Positions 18,442 to 29,517 of a stretch of 64,000 nt of DNA are shown in pieces. Position numbers and translations under genes: made by a program. The notes beneath the pieces were generated by a model. That model was not told where the DNA came from. It searched no databases and worked only from the letters and a program-made list of their open reading frames with translations. The DNA lies in NCBI GenBank assembly GCA_019654215.1, contig BPDI01000002.1, positions 62,001 to 126,000 of the forward strand. The letters run 5' to 3'. Positions within the stretch are counted from its first letter, which is position 1. The number at the start of each line of letters is the position of its first letter. The stretch comes from Gammaproteobacteria bacterium (GTDB lineage Bacteria; Pseudomonadota; Gammaproteobacteria; Pseudomonadales; Pseudohongiellaceae).

Positions 18442-19389
18442 TTGAAGCTATTTATTATTGGTGGCAACAGCCCTACAGCCAAGGATTTGATCGAGGTTCT
18501 ACGCAAGCGCAGGATCCGTTTTCAGGCGCCTCCAGACAAGTATTTTGATCCAAGCGACCCTGTAGGAATCGCAAAATTAGTCACTGACGCAGAACCTACC
18601 CAGCTGATTAATCTTGCAGATTTTATCTCAACGAACCACAGCGCGTTACGCCGTGCTGAAACCACTGAAGATCGTTGTTACCAGATTAACTCCCATTTAC
18701 CAGCAGTGCTCTCAGAAGTTTGTGATCACTTGAATATTCCTATTCTCCATCTTTCCAACGCCTATGTTTTTGATGGTATGAAAAAACTCGGCTATAACGA
18801 AAATGACGATACCAATCCACAAGGCGTTTATGGCTTAGCATCGTTACAGGGCGAAAGAGTGGTTAGACAGCACAATAATCATATTGTTATCCGCTCAGGA
18901 TGGTTGTTTGGCAAAAAGAAAAAAGGATTGATTAAATCCTGGATCAGAGTAGCAAAAAAAAATAGAGGGCAGGTGCCGGTAACGAGTCGTAGATTGTCCC
19001 CAACTTACACTGGTCATCTTGCGCAGGCAATTCTTGCAGTTATTCAGCAAGTGGATTGTGATGCAAATGTATGGGGTACCTATCATTATTCTGGCTTGGA
19101 AACTAAACGAGAAATCGAATTCGTTGAACAAGTTATTAAGTATGCTGCCAATGATGATGAACCTATTTATCAACTTTTGGATTCGATTAATATTGTTGAA
19201 CAGGATGTTCATGCCCCAGAGATTTTTAATTCCACTCTTTCTAGTAAGAAGATCTTTGATACTTTTGGAATTAAACAAAAATCTTGGCATGGTGATTTAC
19301 AGGAAGTAATCAAGACACTTTACGAAGGTGTTTATCGATCCGAAGGTACGACGCCAGAAAATGAATCAACCGAATCTGATGCTGCCTAA
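18442..19389 (+). CDS. RmlD-like sugar-nucleotide reductase family protein
   Basis: A 315-residue NAD(P)-binding protein of the dTDP-4-dehydrorhamnose reductase (RmlD) type. IIGGNSPTAKDL at the N-terminus is the nucleotide loop, LSNAYVFDG (105-112) holds the active-site Ser, and RSGWLFG is typical of RmlD. In the catalytic YxxxK motif Tyr130 is kept but the lysine position is Ser134 (VYGLASLQGE), so normal reductase activity is doubtful. It lies 18 bases upstream of moeA, away from any rhamnose operon. The start is a TTG at 18442 with no clear ribosome site. The 296-base gap before it (18146-18441) shows nothing recognisable. Confidence 0.75.
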   Translation: MKLFIIGGNSPTAKDLIEVLRKRRIRFQAPPDKYFDPSDPVGIAKLVTDAEPTQLINLADFISTNHSALRRAETTEDRCYQINSHLPAVLSEVCDHLNIPILHLSNAYVFDGMKKLGYNENDDTNPQGVYGLASLQGERVVRQHNNHIVIRSGWLFGKKKKGLIKSWIRVAKKNRGQVPVTSRRLSPTYTGHLAQAILAVIQQVDCDANVWGTYHYSGLETKREIEFVEQVIKYAANDDEPIYQLLDSINIVEQDVHAPEIFNSTLSSKKIFDTFGIKQKSWHGDLQEVIKTLYEGVYRSEGTTPENESTESDAA

Positions 19390-19407
19390 AAGTTTTCTAA
19401 ATTCCTT

Positions 19408-20618
19408 ATGTCACTTACTCCTATAGATCAAGCCTTCGAAACATTACTCGGTTCACTGACATCTATTGATGAAAGTGAATCTTTACCATTAATCGCTTGT
19501 AACGGCAGAGTATTAGCTAAGGATTTAGGATCTCCCGTTAATGTGCCGCCGCTAACTAACAGTGCGATGGATGGCTACGCAATGCGAACGGCAGATCTAG
19601 CTGATGAACAAACTGTATTAAAAGTGACTCAACGCATCGCTGCAGGGCAAATTGGTAGTTCATTAGCGGCGGGAGAGGCTGCACGTATTTTTACAGGTGC
19701 TCCAATACCAGAAGGAGCAGATGCAGTAGTCGTGCAGGAAAACTGCAAAGCGGAAAATGATTCAGTAAGAGTATTACAGAATCCCGCTAGAGGTGAAAAT
19801 TTACGAGAAGCTGGTGAGGATGTTAAAGCCGGTGCAACTTTATTAAAGACAGGACATCGTTTGTTACCACAAGATATTGGATTAGCCGCTTCCACTGGCG
19901 CGACTGAATTGACGGTTAAAAGAAAATTACGAGTTGCAGTAATGACAACAGGCGATGAATTGGTGCCTCCCGGGAATGAGTTAAAACCGGGACAAATCTA
20001 TAACTCCAACTACTACTCTCTTACGGCGTTACTTAATGAACTGGATTGCGAGGTTAAAGAGCTTGGTGTGGTGGTGGATGACTATGAAACCACTTGCAAA
20101 GTCTTAAAGGACGCTGCTGTAAAAGTTGATTGCATTATTTCTACTGGTGGCGTGTCCGTTGGTGAAGAGGATCATGTGAAGGCGGCAGTAGAGGCCCAAA
20201 CGGTCATCTCGATCTTTGGAAGTTAGCAATCAAACCAGGCAAGCCCTTTGCCAGTGGTAAGGTTGCAATACTCATTTTTTGGCTTGCCGGGTAATCCTGT
20301 TTCAGCCTTCGTTACCTTTCTTTTGTTGGTGAAGCCTTGTCTGCTTAGATGTTAGGTAATGATAGCTCGCAGCCAACTGGTTTTCAGGCCCCGGCCTACT
20401 TCAAAGCCGATAAATCCGGCGAGCGGCAAGAGTATATTCGGGCCAATTTATATAGCGACGGAAATGGGAGACTGGGTATAAAACCTTTTGATAATCAAAG
20501 CTCTGGGGTCGTCGCTTCCTTGAGCTACGCGCAAGGTCTTGCGATAATTCCGCCTTATACCTCAGTCGCCCATAGCGACATTCTTCAATTCATTCCTTTT
20601 TCAGAATTATTAGGTTAA
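19408..20618 (+). CDS. moeA: Molybdopterin molybdenumtransferase MoeA, frameshifted
   Basis: MoeA inserts molybdate into adenylated molybdopterin. The first frame shows the family hallmarks PPLTNSAMDGYAMR, ARIFTGAPIPEGADAVVVQE, REAGEDV, VMTTGDELV and TGGVSVGEEDHVKAA. It then breaks near 20200. Other frames continue LAIKPGKPFASGK, HFFGLPGNPVSAFVTFLLLV and, from 20349, MLGNDSSQPTGFQAPAYF to the stop. At least three indels lie between about 20200 and 20350, one of them at a T-run beside HFFGLPG. The full length of about 400 residues is normal. Its product is needed by the molybdenum hydroxylase at 6.5-9.5 kb. It follows the RmlD-like gene closely. Confidence 0.93.
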
Positions 20619-20624
20619 GCCATT

Positions 20625-21343
20625 GTGAAAATAGCCCGGCTTGCATTGATTTCCTTGCCTATGCTTTTAGTTGCCTGCGAAACACAGCAACCAGTGGAGG
20701 AAGTCAGCAGTGAAGTAGTGGTAACAACACCTGATATCCGAATGACTAGTGAGCCGCAGGCGGTTATTCCAGGCGAGCAAACAGAACAGGAGCGAATATC
20801 GCGGACACTTTGTTTGAAGGACTGCAGGCATTAGATGATGATCGCTTAATGACGCCCATTGATGACAACGCCCATCAACGATTTCAGCGAGTACTAGCAA
20901 TGGATCCTGGCAATGCAATTGCGCTCGATGGTTTAAACAGAATTGTTATTCGCTACGTAGAACTATCTGCTGAAGCCAGCCCAAGTGGACTATTTGCTAA
21001 TGCTGAAGCTTTATTAGAAAACGCGAGAAATATAAACGATAAACATCCGACGTTGTTGGAAGCCTGGATTGAATTAGAGTCTGAGCGCAATTCTAATGAT
21101 TTGTTTTTAACCCTTTATAGCGGTGAATTCGCGCGCCGAACTGAAGGGGCGCAACTACTGCTAGCGGACATAGCAGTGAAAGCAAAAGAAAATGACGCTT
21201 TCGTGCTAATCACTGCTCCGAATGACGAAACTGCGCGATGGATGTTTCTCGAGATGCGTGAAGTATTGGGCGGATTTCGGTTGCGGGGCAATATTGAGCT
21301 CGCTGGTCAAACGAGCATAAGGTTGCGCGTGCCTGAAGATTGA
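20625..21343 (+). CDS. Lipoprotein with helical-repeat-like domain, one frameshift
   Basis: A GTG start at 20625 lies 6 bases after the moeA stop. The N-terminus is a lipoprotein signal with lipobox LLVAC. After a Thr/Glu-rich linker the frame breaks near 20800 (ERIS, then ADTLFEGLQALDDDRLMTP). The second part is helical with a TPR-like look (AHQRFQRVLAMDPGNAIALD, ANAEALLENARNI) and ends GQTSIRLRVPED. The total is about 240 residues. The function is unknown; the position directly before DUF2333 suggests a shared envelope role. Confidence 0.65.
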
Positions 21344-21353
21344 GGACCAAACT

Positions 21354-22407
21354 ATGAAGTTCCGGGAATCCCTCAAAAAAAAAGTTAGTGGAATATTTTC
21401 TGTTTTAAAGCGAGTGAAGACGGCGCTGGTCTACAGAAGATAATCTTCTCACTTATTGGTGTTGTTATTGTTTCATAATTCTGGTAGGCATGTATTGGAG
21501 TCGCGAGCCTGCGGAATTTTCTGTCGCACAGAACACCGCAAAAAAACTGGCCACTGCAGGGAATCAATATGTAGTCGGTGCCGCAACAACTGCCGTACTA
21601 ATTCGTGTTTCCGAAACCCTGCTAGAGAAACCCGGAGGTTATTTAACCAATGATGTAATACCACCGGGAGTTTATCTCGATAATATGCCCAACTGGGAAT
21701 TCGGAGCGCTAGTTCAGGTAAGAGATTTATCCCGTGCCTTCAGAGAAAGTTTTTGTCGATCCCAATCGCAAACGACTGAAGATCCTGATTTAATCGTCAG
21801 CGAACCGCAATTTCATTTTGATAATGACAGCTGGTTATTTCCTCCTACTGAAGTCGAATATAACGAAGCTATTGATAGTTTGAATTCTTATCTAATGCGA
21901 ATTTCTGATTCACAAAATGTCGATGCGCAATTCTTTGCTCGTGCTGACAATCTTTCTAATTGGTTATTAGATGTCGAGTCGCGTTTAGGAAGTTTGTCCC
22001 AGCGATTAAGCGCATCCGTTGGGCAGGAAAGAATTAATACGGACATGGCAGGAGAGACTGAAGCCGCACATTTAACGCCGATTCAATTGGAAATGTCAAT
22101 TCGCACACCCTGGCTGAAAATTGACGATGTGTTTTATGAAGCGAGAGGAGCAAGCTGGGCCTTAATGCATTTTCTACTGGCGGTGAGAACAGATTTCGAG
22201 CCGGTACTGGAAGACAAGAATGCTATGGCCAGTCTCAACCAGATCATTCGCGAATTGGAAGCTAGTCAGCGCACATTATTTTTTCCGGTAATACTTAACG
22301 GCTCTGGGTTTGGAATCTTCGCCAATCATTCACTTACTATGGCGAACTACATCTCTCGGGCAAATGCTGCCATTATTGATTTACGTAATTTACTGGAACA
22401 AGGATAG
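21354..22407 (+). CDS. DUF2333 inner-membrane protein, frameshifted near the N-terminus
   Basis: The ATG at 21354 opens a 29-codon frame (MKFRESLKKKVSGIFSVLKR). It then breaks twice, near 21435 and 21473, inside the single transmembrane helix (KIIFSLIGVV, then IILVGMYWSREP). From 21490 the frame is intact and matches DUF2333 throughout, with NQYVVGAATTAVLIRVSETL, GGYLTNDVIPPGVYLDNMPN and the C-terminal NHSLTMANYISRANAAI. The total is about 350 residues. The family has one N-terminal membrane anchor and a periplasmic domain and no assigned function. It lies 10 bases after the lipoprotein gene. Confidence 0.85.
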
Positions 22408-22473
22408 AACTAAATCCCCATTTTTGCTGTCAAAATTACAGATCCAGCAATCGGTTCTAGTTATTGCCCTCTC

Positions 22474-23010
22474 ATGTTTTTAACCTCAATATTCCGTGCC
22501 TATAGCCGCCTGGCCGTGTTTGCGGTTGGTATCCTGTTGGGAATTCAGGTGCCGAGCTTTGTGGAACAATATAACCAGCGGATCGACGCTCATTTTCGCG
22601 AGGTAAATATTAATATCAGTGGATTTCAGGATACCGCTGACCGGCTATTTGATGGAGATCTTGAAGCGCTGATCGCTTATTATGCGAATAGCAATGATGC
22701 AGTGTTTGAAAGTGATGCCGGAAGTATTCGTTTAGTCGTTACTCGCTATAATCGGTTACTCGTAGAAAGAAGCGCATTGGACAGCAATGCTTTTGCAGTT
22801 GCCATGCATGTCATGTTTGCTGCCGATCAAGAATTCTATCAAGAGGCAATGAGGCAATATTCATATACCGTGCCTTTGAATTCGATTGCGATACAATGGG
22901 GTTTAGCAGTTGCGATTTTCATAACACTGATCTTAGACCTGACTATTTTCATTTTTCGGAAATACTATGGTTTGGCTAAGCTGCGAAAATCGAACGTAGC
23001 GCATAATTAG
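22474..23010 (+). CDS. DUF2937 membrane protein
   Basis: An intact 178-residue protein. An N-terminal hydrophobic segment with GILLGIQVPSFVEQYNQRID is the DUF2937 signature. A periplasmic helical middle follows, and a C-terminal transmembrane helix (GLAVAIFITLILDLTIFIF) is followed by a basic tail. The family has no known function. The gene lies between DUF2333 and sulP with short gaps, all on the plus strand. Confidence 0.8.
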   Translation: MFLTSIFRAYSRLAVFAVGILLGIQVPSFVEQYNQRIDAHFREVNINISGFQDTADRLFDGDLEALIAYYANSNDAVFESDAGSIRLVVTRYNRLLVERSALDSNAFAVAMHVMFAADQEFYQEAMRQYSYTVPLNSIAIQWGLAVAIFITLILDLTIFIFRKYYGLAKLRKSNVAHN

Positions 23011-23025
23011 AAAACGAGTATAGTT

Positions 23026-24737
23026 TTGAAGAATAGATTTTCGTTGAAATGTTACTTCCCAATTTTAGCTTGGGGTCCTCAATACACCAATAACAAGTTT
23101 GCAGATGACATGGTAGCTGCATTGATAGTCGCTATTATGTTAATTCCGCAAGCGCTTGCCTATTCGCTCTTGGCAGGGCTTCCAGTAGAAACTGGTTTAT
23201 ATGCAAGTATTATTGGCTTATCTGTTTACGCTATTTTCGGCACAAGCAATACCTTATCTGTCGCCCCAGTTGCAGTACTTTCCTTAATGACTGCAGCGGC
23301 ATTGGCCAAACTATCATTGCCGAATCCAGAGGAAATGGTTACCGCTGCATTAGCGCTTACCTTTTTGTCTGGAGTGTTCCTGTTATTGCTGGGTCTACTG
23401 CGTTTAGGCTTTATGGCAAACTTTCTCTCCCATCCAGTCATTAGCTCTTTCGTTACAGCGTCAGCACTAATTATCGGTTTCAGTCAGATGCAATACATAT
23501 TAGGAGTGTCCGCCAACGGCCAAAACTTTCTGGAGATAATAGTTTCCTTAGTGCGAGAAGCACCTAACACCAATTTATTGACGCTGGCCCTGGGTGCTGG
23601 ATCTATTGTGTTTATTGTGTTTTGGAAAACGATGATTAAGAGTAGGCTACTTAAACTCGGTCTCGACAGTCGAATTGCAACTACGTTTTCGCGTGCAGGT
23701 CCTTTGTTAATTGCTTTGATAACTGGATTTCTTGCCTATGCACTTCGGCTTGATCAACAAGGTATCCAATTATTGGGTGAAGTCCCACAAGGATTGCCTG
23801 TTTTTGGATTGCCCGATATGTCTGTTGACTTACTAGGAGCTTTGGTGGGTTCTGCTTTGCTTATTTCGATTTTTGGTTTCGTAGAATCCATTTCCGTTGC
23901 CCAGACACTGGCGGCGAAAAGGCGAGAACGAGTCGACCTTGATCAGGAGCTGGTAGGCTTGGGTACGGCCAATCTTGCCTCTTCTTTTAGTGGTGGCTTT
24001 CCGATTAGCGGTGGATTCTCGCGCTCTGTAGTTAACTTTGAGGCGGGGGCCGCAACTCCAGCGGCAGGATTTTTCACGGCAATCTTAATAACTATTGTTG
24101 CATTGTTTTTTACACCAGCGTTGTTCTGGCTTCCTCGCGTTACATTGGCTGCAATTATTATCGTTGCTATTTACGGGCTGATTGATTTTTCAGTAGTAAG
24201 AAAAGCCTGGAAATACTCAAAGGCAGATTTTGCCGCAGTGTTTATTACTTTGTTATTAACTTTAACAGTAGGAGTGGAAGCAGGAATCGGTGCTGGCGTA
24301 CTTGCTTCTATCCTAATTCACTTATATAAAACTTCACAACCTCATGTTGCGGTAATCGGACGAGTGAAGGGCACGAGCATTTCAGAAGTGTTGACCTGCA
24401 CACCGTTGAAACTTTTGAAAACCAACTCTCGATCCGAATCGATGAAAGCCTGTACTTCGCCAATACTCGCTACCTGGAAGAACTCATTTTCAATCTGATT
24501 TCACATAAACCAAAACTAGAGCATGTGATTCTTATGTGCACCGCGGTTAATAAGATTGACATGAGCGCACTGGAAACTCTGGAAAAGATTAATCAGACAC
24601 TGATTGAATCAGGATCAAGTCACCTTTCGGAAGTAAAAGATCCAATTATGGGCAAGCTGGCCATTACAGATTTCTTTAAGTCCCTGTCTGGAAATAATTA
24701 TCTATCCCAGAACCAGGCAGTGGAAGACTTGCGTTAA
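23026..24737 (+). CDS. SulP-family anion permease with STAS domain, frameshifted
   Basis: SulP proteins import sulfate, bicarbonate or related anions. The first frame gives the whole membrane part with the family motif MLIPQALAYSLLAGLPVETG, then NTLSVAPVAVLSLM, SISVAQTLAAKR and the region GGFPISGGFSRS. Frame breaks near 24395-24500 separate it from a C-terminal STAS domain. One piece of that reads RIDESLYFANTRYLEELIFN in a middle frame, and the last frame contains CTAVNKIDMSALETLEKI, the STAS core with the usual aspartate-serine pair. The product of about 570 residues is normal. The start is a TTG at 23026. The substrate cannot be read from sequence. Confidence 0.9.
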
Positions 24738-24768
24738 AGAACCTTCCTATCTTAAACTTGGTTTGGAC

Positions 24769-25772
24769 TCAAAGTTTGACGATCATTTTTCCGAAATTGT
24801 CACCTGTAAAAGGGCTAGAAATGCGTCGACTGCGTTATCTAAGCCTTCGACGATAGTTTCCTTGGTTTTAATCTTTCCTTCGCTCACCCAAGACTCCATG
24901 TCTGAAAGAAACTGCGTTCGCATATCATTGTGATCAAACACGATAAAGCCTTTTATGCGTACCTTCTTGCCGACAATAAGCATTAGATTATTTGGGCCAG
25001 GTGCGGGCTCTGCGTTGTTATAAGTTGCTATCATGCCGCACGCCGCGATGCGACCGAAATGGTTCATGACATTGAGGGCTGCTTGCAGATGTTTACCGCC
25101 GACTTTTCAAAATATACATCTACGCCATTCGGTGTTGCTTTGTTAATGCTTCAGTTAAGTCACCACAGGTTTTGTAATTGATGACTGCATCAACACTGCA
25201 TTCATCCAACAGCCATTGTGCTTTGTCATTACTACCAACGGAACCTACAACATTACATCCTAAGTTTTTTGCAATCTGACAAACTTTGCGCCAACAGCGC
25301 CGGATGCTGCGGATACAAAAACCGTTTCACCAGGTTTCGGTTCACCGAACCGCAATAGGCCAACATAGGCAGTCATACCAGGCATGCCTAATGTGCCTAG
25401 ATAGAGAGATAAACGATCCATATCGAAAGGGGTAAATTTATTCACGGTCGATGCATCTGCTAAGAAGTTGTCTTGCCAAGCTGCGCCATTCAAAACTATG
25501 TCGCCCACTTCAAATCCTTCTGCATTTGATTTCAATACTTCGCCCACAGCACCTCCATGCATTGGCTGATTCAGAGCGTAGGGTTCAGCATAGACGCCTT
25601 GCGCTCGCATACGTCCGCGCATGTATGGATCAACCGACATGTAATGGTTCTTAATCAGAACCTGTCCGTCGCCTGGGGCTGGTAGTTCGACCTCAACGGT
25701 AGCGAAATGATCATGATTTGGCATGCCGTCAGGTCGGCTTACCAGGTGAATTTGTCTGGGTGTGATACTCAT
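24769..25772 (-). CDS. NADP-dependent MDR-family oxidoreductase (zinc-independent), frameshifted
   Basis: A medium-chain reductase of the YncB/CurA/prostaglandin-reductase type, which reduces alpha,beta-unsaturated carbonyls with NADPH. The N-terminal frame starts with SITPRQIHLVSRPDGMPNHD and has VDPYMRGRM and VSAASGAVGA. The middle continues as GCNVVGSVGSNDKAQWLLDE and INYKT in other frames. The last frame reads HFGRIAACGMIATYN and KIKTKETIVEGLDNAVDAFL. A last indel near 24795 hides the true end, GDNFGKMIVKL, at TGA 24771-24769. Its ATG directly abuts the TAA of the TRAP permease, so it belongs to that operon and may act on the imported substrate. Confidence 0.85.
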
Positions 25773-27815
25773 TTATTTCTCTTGATAGTAGTTGTCTTGT
25801 TTGGTACCAGGCGCGGGAGCAATAGTGCTACTACGTTTTTGAAAAATTACGATTGTGAGCAATAAGGTGGCACCGGCAATGTGATAATAAATCGGGAAAG
25901 GTGTCCACATTAACAAGGCTGCACTAATTACTAATGCCGCTGCAATAAAGCATTAATCTTCGTTTCCAAATGCCACTGCAGTAATCCCGGCCATGGCATA
26001 GAGGCCGAGGCAGGACCAGAAGAATACTTCGATTCGTTCTGGCCAGGTGCCCGAAATCAAGGGGGAATAAGCGAACAGCACCGGCACTAGGTATAAGCCC
26101 TTAGCAATTTTCCAGCTGGTTAAGCCTGTAGCCATGGGCCGTGTTCCAGCAATACCTGCAGCTGCAAATGAAGCAAGGCAAACCGGTGGAGTTACATTAC
26201 TGTCTTGAGAAAGCCAGAAAATGATCAAGTGTGCGCTTAATAGCATGCCGGTTAGTAATTCTGGATCCAACATTTCCTGACGGATGAGCTGCTTCATCTC
26301 TAATGGCATTTCTTGTAATGCAACAACCGGGTCACCGCCGAACAATCCTATAGTTGCAGTAACATTGCTGGGCAAGTTGCCTGATTGTAATGCTTCTAAT
26401 AAAGCAGATTGACTGATTAAATCGAAAATAAGTGGCGCGGAAAGAGTTGCTAATACAATATAGGAAGCGGTAACCGGTAACCCCATACCGAGCACTAAGG
26501 ATGCAAGCGCGACCAGAACCAAGGTTACTAATAAATTACCCTGCGCCCATTCCACGATCATTAATGAGAAGGCATTACCTACACCGGTGGTTGTAACCAC
26601 ATTGATAATGATGCCAACAGCAACGAGAAGTAAAGCAGTTGAAACCATGGTTTTCACGCCACCTACCACTGCTTCAAAAACATCATTCAGGCGCATGGGG
26701 TTTGGTGATAACCAGGATGCTGCGATTACGCTGATAATGGCAAAGGCTGCTGAAGTAGTGGGTGTGCGACCCGCAACCAAAAATCCAACAAGTACAGAAA
26801 GCGGAATTATAAAATGCCAACCATTTTTTAAAACATCGGAAATTTTTTCACTATTCTCATCTTCTATTGGTTTAAGACCAATTCGCTTGGCTTCAATACG
26901 TACGAAATAAGAAACGGTTAAGAAATAGAGCAGTGCAGGCAGTGCGGAGGCTGCGATAATTGTTAAATATGATATTTGTGTATAGCTGGCTAATACAAAG
27001 GCACCTGCACCCATTACCGGAGGCATAAGGGCGCCACCGGTTGATGCTGCTGCCTCAACACCTGCCGCGAAGCGTGGCGAAAAACCTGAGCGTTTCATCA
27101 TCGGAATTGTGATTACACCAATAGAGACGGTATTGGCGACTGCAGAACCGGAAATTGAACCCATCATGCCGGAACCAACTACTGAAACGAATCCCGCGCC
27201 ACCGGTTAAGCGGCGAGTCATGGTTTGAGCGACTTGCACGATGAAATCGCCGGCTCCGGATTTCAGTAAGAAAGAGCCAAAGATAATAAACATAAATACA
27301 AAGGTGGAAGATATCTGTGCGGTTAGCCCGAACATTCCTTCGCTGGTAAAGAAGGTCCGATATAGAACAGTTTCCAAGCTCAAGCCTGGGAAGGCAAAAA
27401 CGCCAGAAATGTAGCGGCCCAAGAATAAAATATAAGAAAGGCTCACCACGATTAGTATTGGCATGAACCAACCGGTAGTGCGTCTCGTAAATTCAATAGC
27501 CAATCCGACAGCGATTAAAGAAAAGATATAGTCGCTGAGAATGTATTCTGTTTCTCGAGCGTAAAGCGCATTCTCAAACAAGATTAAGTAAAAGGAAGTT
27601 GCGACTGCTAATAGTGCGAGCCCAATATTTATCCAGTATCGTAAAGAGTTGCGGCTTACTTCTTCTTCCTCGTTAGCCATGAGTGCGCAAATAGCAACGA
27701 AGCCACCGAAGTGAATCGCGGAAAGCCAGAGCTCAGAGATACTGGCGAATACGTTGCAATAAATATGAAAGACCGCGAATAAGAAAGCTATCCATTTTAG
27801 GTAAGTCGATTTCAT
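25773..27815 (-). CDS. TRAP transporter fused permease (DctQM-type), one frameshift
   Basis: A fused small/large TRAP permease of about 680 residues that pairs with TAXI-type binding proteins to import organic acids with sodium. More than 14 transmembrane segments are visible, with ISGSAVANTVSIGVITIPMM, AASTGGALMPPVMGAGAFV and GMGLPVTASYIVLATLSAPL as family landmarks. The main frame stops at 25953 (FGNED). Shifting frame restores another two membrane segments (ALVISAALLMWTPFPIYYHI, LLLTIVIFQKR) and a tail ending DNYYQEK at TAA 25775-25773. That stop touches the ATG of the MDR gene. Confidence 0.92.
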
Positions 27816-27825
27816 AAACTACTAA

Positions 27826-28851
27826 CTAGGCTCCTTCGTCTGAATTTTCTTCTTCATTAATTAGTAGTCGATCCGGAATGTCCAGACCAACTTCGCGATA
27901 ATAGCGTAAAGCACCTGTATGGAGAGGTGCGCCTAGACCATCGATTGCAATTTCTGGACGCATATCATTAGTTGCGCCATGGATTTCTTGTAGTGTTGCC
28001 AGATTTTCCCATATTACTTTTGTTATGTTATAGACCACTTCTTCTGGAATATCCACTCGCGTCACTAAGACATTGGGTGATGCAACCGTGCGAATATTTT
28101 CGGTCTGGCTGGGGTAGGTACCGGGAGGAAAATCATACCAATCCCATAGAGGATAGCGGGCATTTAATTTATCCAGGGAGTCTTGAGTCCAATTCAATAT
28201 AGTCATGCGTTCGCCCATGAATGCATAGGCTCGGGTAATTGCACTCACGGGCGCGCCGGCTGGAATATTCATGCCAACAATATTGCCATCCTGAATCGCA
28301 TTCGAGGTTGGTCCATATCCCATATAGGCAAGATTGAATTTTTCTTCGTAGTCGATACCGAGGGTATCTAAAATAAATCTTCCGGTTTGTTCCGCGCCGG
28401 AGTTTCTTGCGCCCAGCACATAGCGTTCGTCATCCAGGCGATCCAAATCCATCATAAATTTGGTATCGGTTAGTTCAGTGAGCAAGACAAAATGTTCAAC
28501 GTTCTTCCATAGTGCGCTAACACTACGAATATGAGTTTGTGGCCTACTTACAGGTCCTTCTCCAGTCCAGGACCAAGCTCCGAATGGCCCCTGCAAGATT
28601 GCGAACTGCACTTGGTTGTCGCGCAACAGCTTTAAGTTTTCCATTGAGCCAGCTGAACTAATCGCCGTTAGAGATATTCCTTCCGATTCGTAAAGTTGCG
28701 CATGGGTCAAAGTGGCAATGGCGACACCAACAGGATAAAAAGTTCCACCGGTGGTGGCAGTGGTGAGGACGTAAGGTCTTGCTCTGGAAAGTTCATCGCT
28801 ACAGGAACTGAGCGTAATCGCGAAAGTCAGTGCTACAACTAGTTTCTTCAT
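27826..28851 (-). CDS. TAXI-family TRAP solute-binding lipoprotein
   Basis: A 341-residue extracytoplasmic binding protein of the TAXI family. The lipobox ends at Cys17 (ITLSSC). The binding-fold signature TATTGGTFYPVGVAIATL follows, then SSAGSMENLKLLRDNQVQFA. AWSWTGEG and GARNSGAEQTGRFILDTLGI are typical of the second lobe. It delivers the solute to the fused permease 10 bases downstream. It is the first gene of the operon, whose promoter should lie in 28852-29229. Confidence 0.92.
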   Translation of the reverse strand: MKKLVVALTFAITLSSCSDELSRARPYVLTTATTGGTFYPVGVAIATLTHAQLYESEGISLTAISSAGSMENLKLLRDNQVQFAILQGPFGAWSWTGEGPVSRPQTHIRSVSALWKNVEHFVLLTELTDTKFMMDLDRLDDERYVLGARNSGAEQTGRFILDTLGIDYEEKFNLAYMGYGPTSNAIQDGNIVGMNIPAGAPVSAITRAYAFMGERMTILNWTQDSLDKLNARYPLWDWYDFPPGTYPSQTENIRTVASPNVLVTRVDIPEEVVYNITKVIWENLATLQEIHGATNDMRPEIAIDGLGAPLHTGALRYYREVGLDIPDRLLINEEENSDEGA

Positions 28852-29229
28852 TCAGAGTCCGTCGCGATTGCTTTGTTTTTTATTCTTAGGTTTCGAATTC
28901 TGCTCTTTATTTGGCTTCGGATGAAACCATATTTGTCTAGAAATCACAATAAACTCACTAGGTTACGGTGTCTGCATATGGGTGTTTGATAGCTGGCTAA
29001 TTGTCTGATTTTTCTTAAATGTAGAGAGTTACTGTGGGAGAAACAGTGGAACCACTCTGGCGATGAATTCTAGGTGGTTTTAGTTGCGCACTGTCACTGT
29101 TCAGGGGGAAAGTGTTGTAAGCAGATTGAATGCGCTATCATTTGCGATCCGGGAATAAAAGTAAAACGCATTAGTGCTGGTAGCAACAATTATTCTAGCT
29201 ATTAGCGGGATCTTCACGGAAGTAACTAC
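28852..29229. other. Intergenic region, 378 bp
   Basis: This stretch separates the TAXI-TRAP operon (transcribed leftward from 28851) from the end of the FG-GAP operon at 29230. It should hold the promoter of the TAXI gene. I see no convincing ORF, RNA gene or strong hairpin. A 19-codon open run at 29174-29233 on the plus strand (VLVATIILAISG) has no ribosome site. Confidence 0.5.
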
Positions 29230-29493
29230 TTAATCTGCTTTCCTTCTATCGGCGCCTAGAGTGTCTTTTACATGACCGGAAAGAGGGACTTCTTCATCCA
29301 TTTTGGAAACTAGTATCGTCGCACCCGCTAATACCGATGCGCCAATAGTGACGCCGACGATAAGCGCAATCCTTAATAGCATATGAACATGAATACCGGT
29401 GTAGTACTCACCGACTTCAGCGATGACATTAACCAGTACCAGAGCAATACCGAAGGATGTCCAGATTGCTTTTTGCATGGTGAAAGCGCTCAT
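29230..29493 (-). CDS. Small membrane protein at the end of the FG-GAP operon
   Basis: An 87-residue protein with two hydrophobic segments, about residues 8-28 (WTSFGIALVLVNVIAEVG) and 37-63 (HMLLRIALIVGVTIGASVLA). A charged tail, KMDEEVPLSGHVKDTLGADR, follows. An internal ATG at 29478 is an alternative start. No family is recognised. It lies 24 bases after the stop of the second FG-GAP gene, which suggests co-transcription. Confidence 0.65.
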   Translation of the reverse strand: MSAFTMQKAIWTSFGIALVLVNVIAEVGEYYTGIHVHMLLRIALIVGVTIGASVLAGATILVSKMDEEVPLSGHVKDTLGADRRKAD

Positions 29494-29517
29494 AACTGGC
29501 GCTCGCGGAAATGGATG

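Noticed and set aside
29174..29233. Short plus-strand frame VLVATIILAISG
   Set aside because: No ribosome site and only 19 codons; it overlaps the end of a minus-strand gene.
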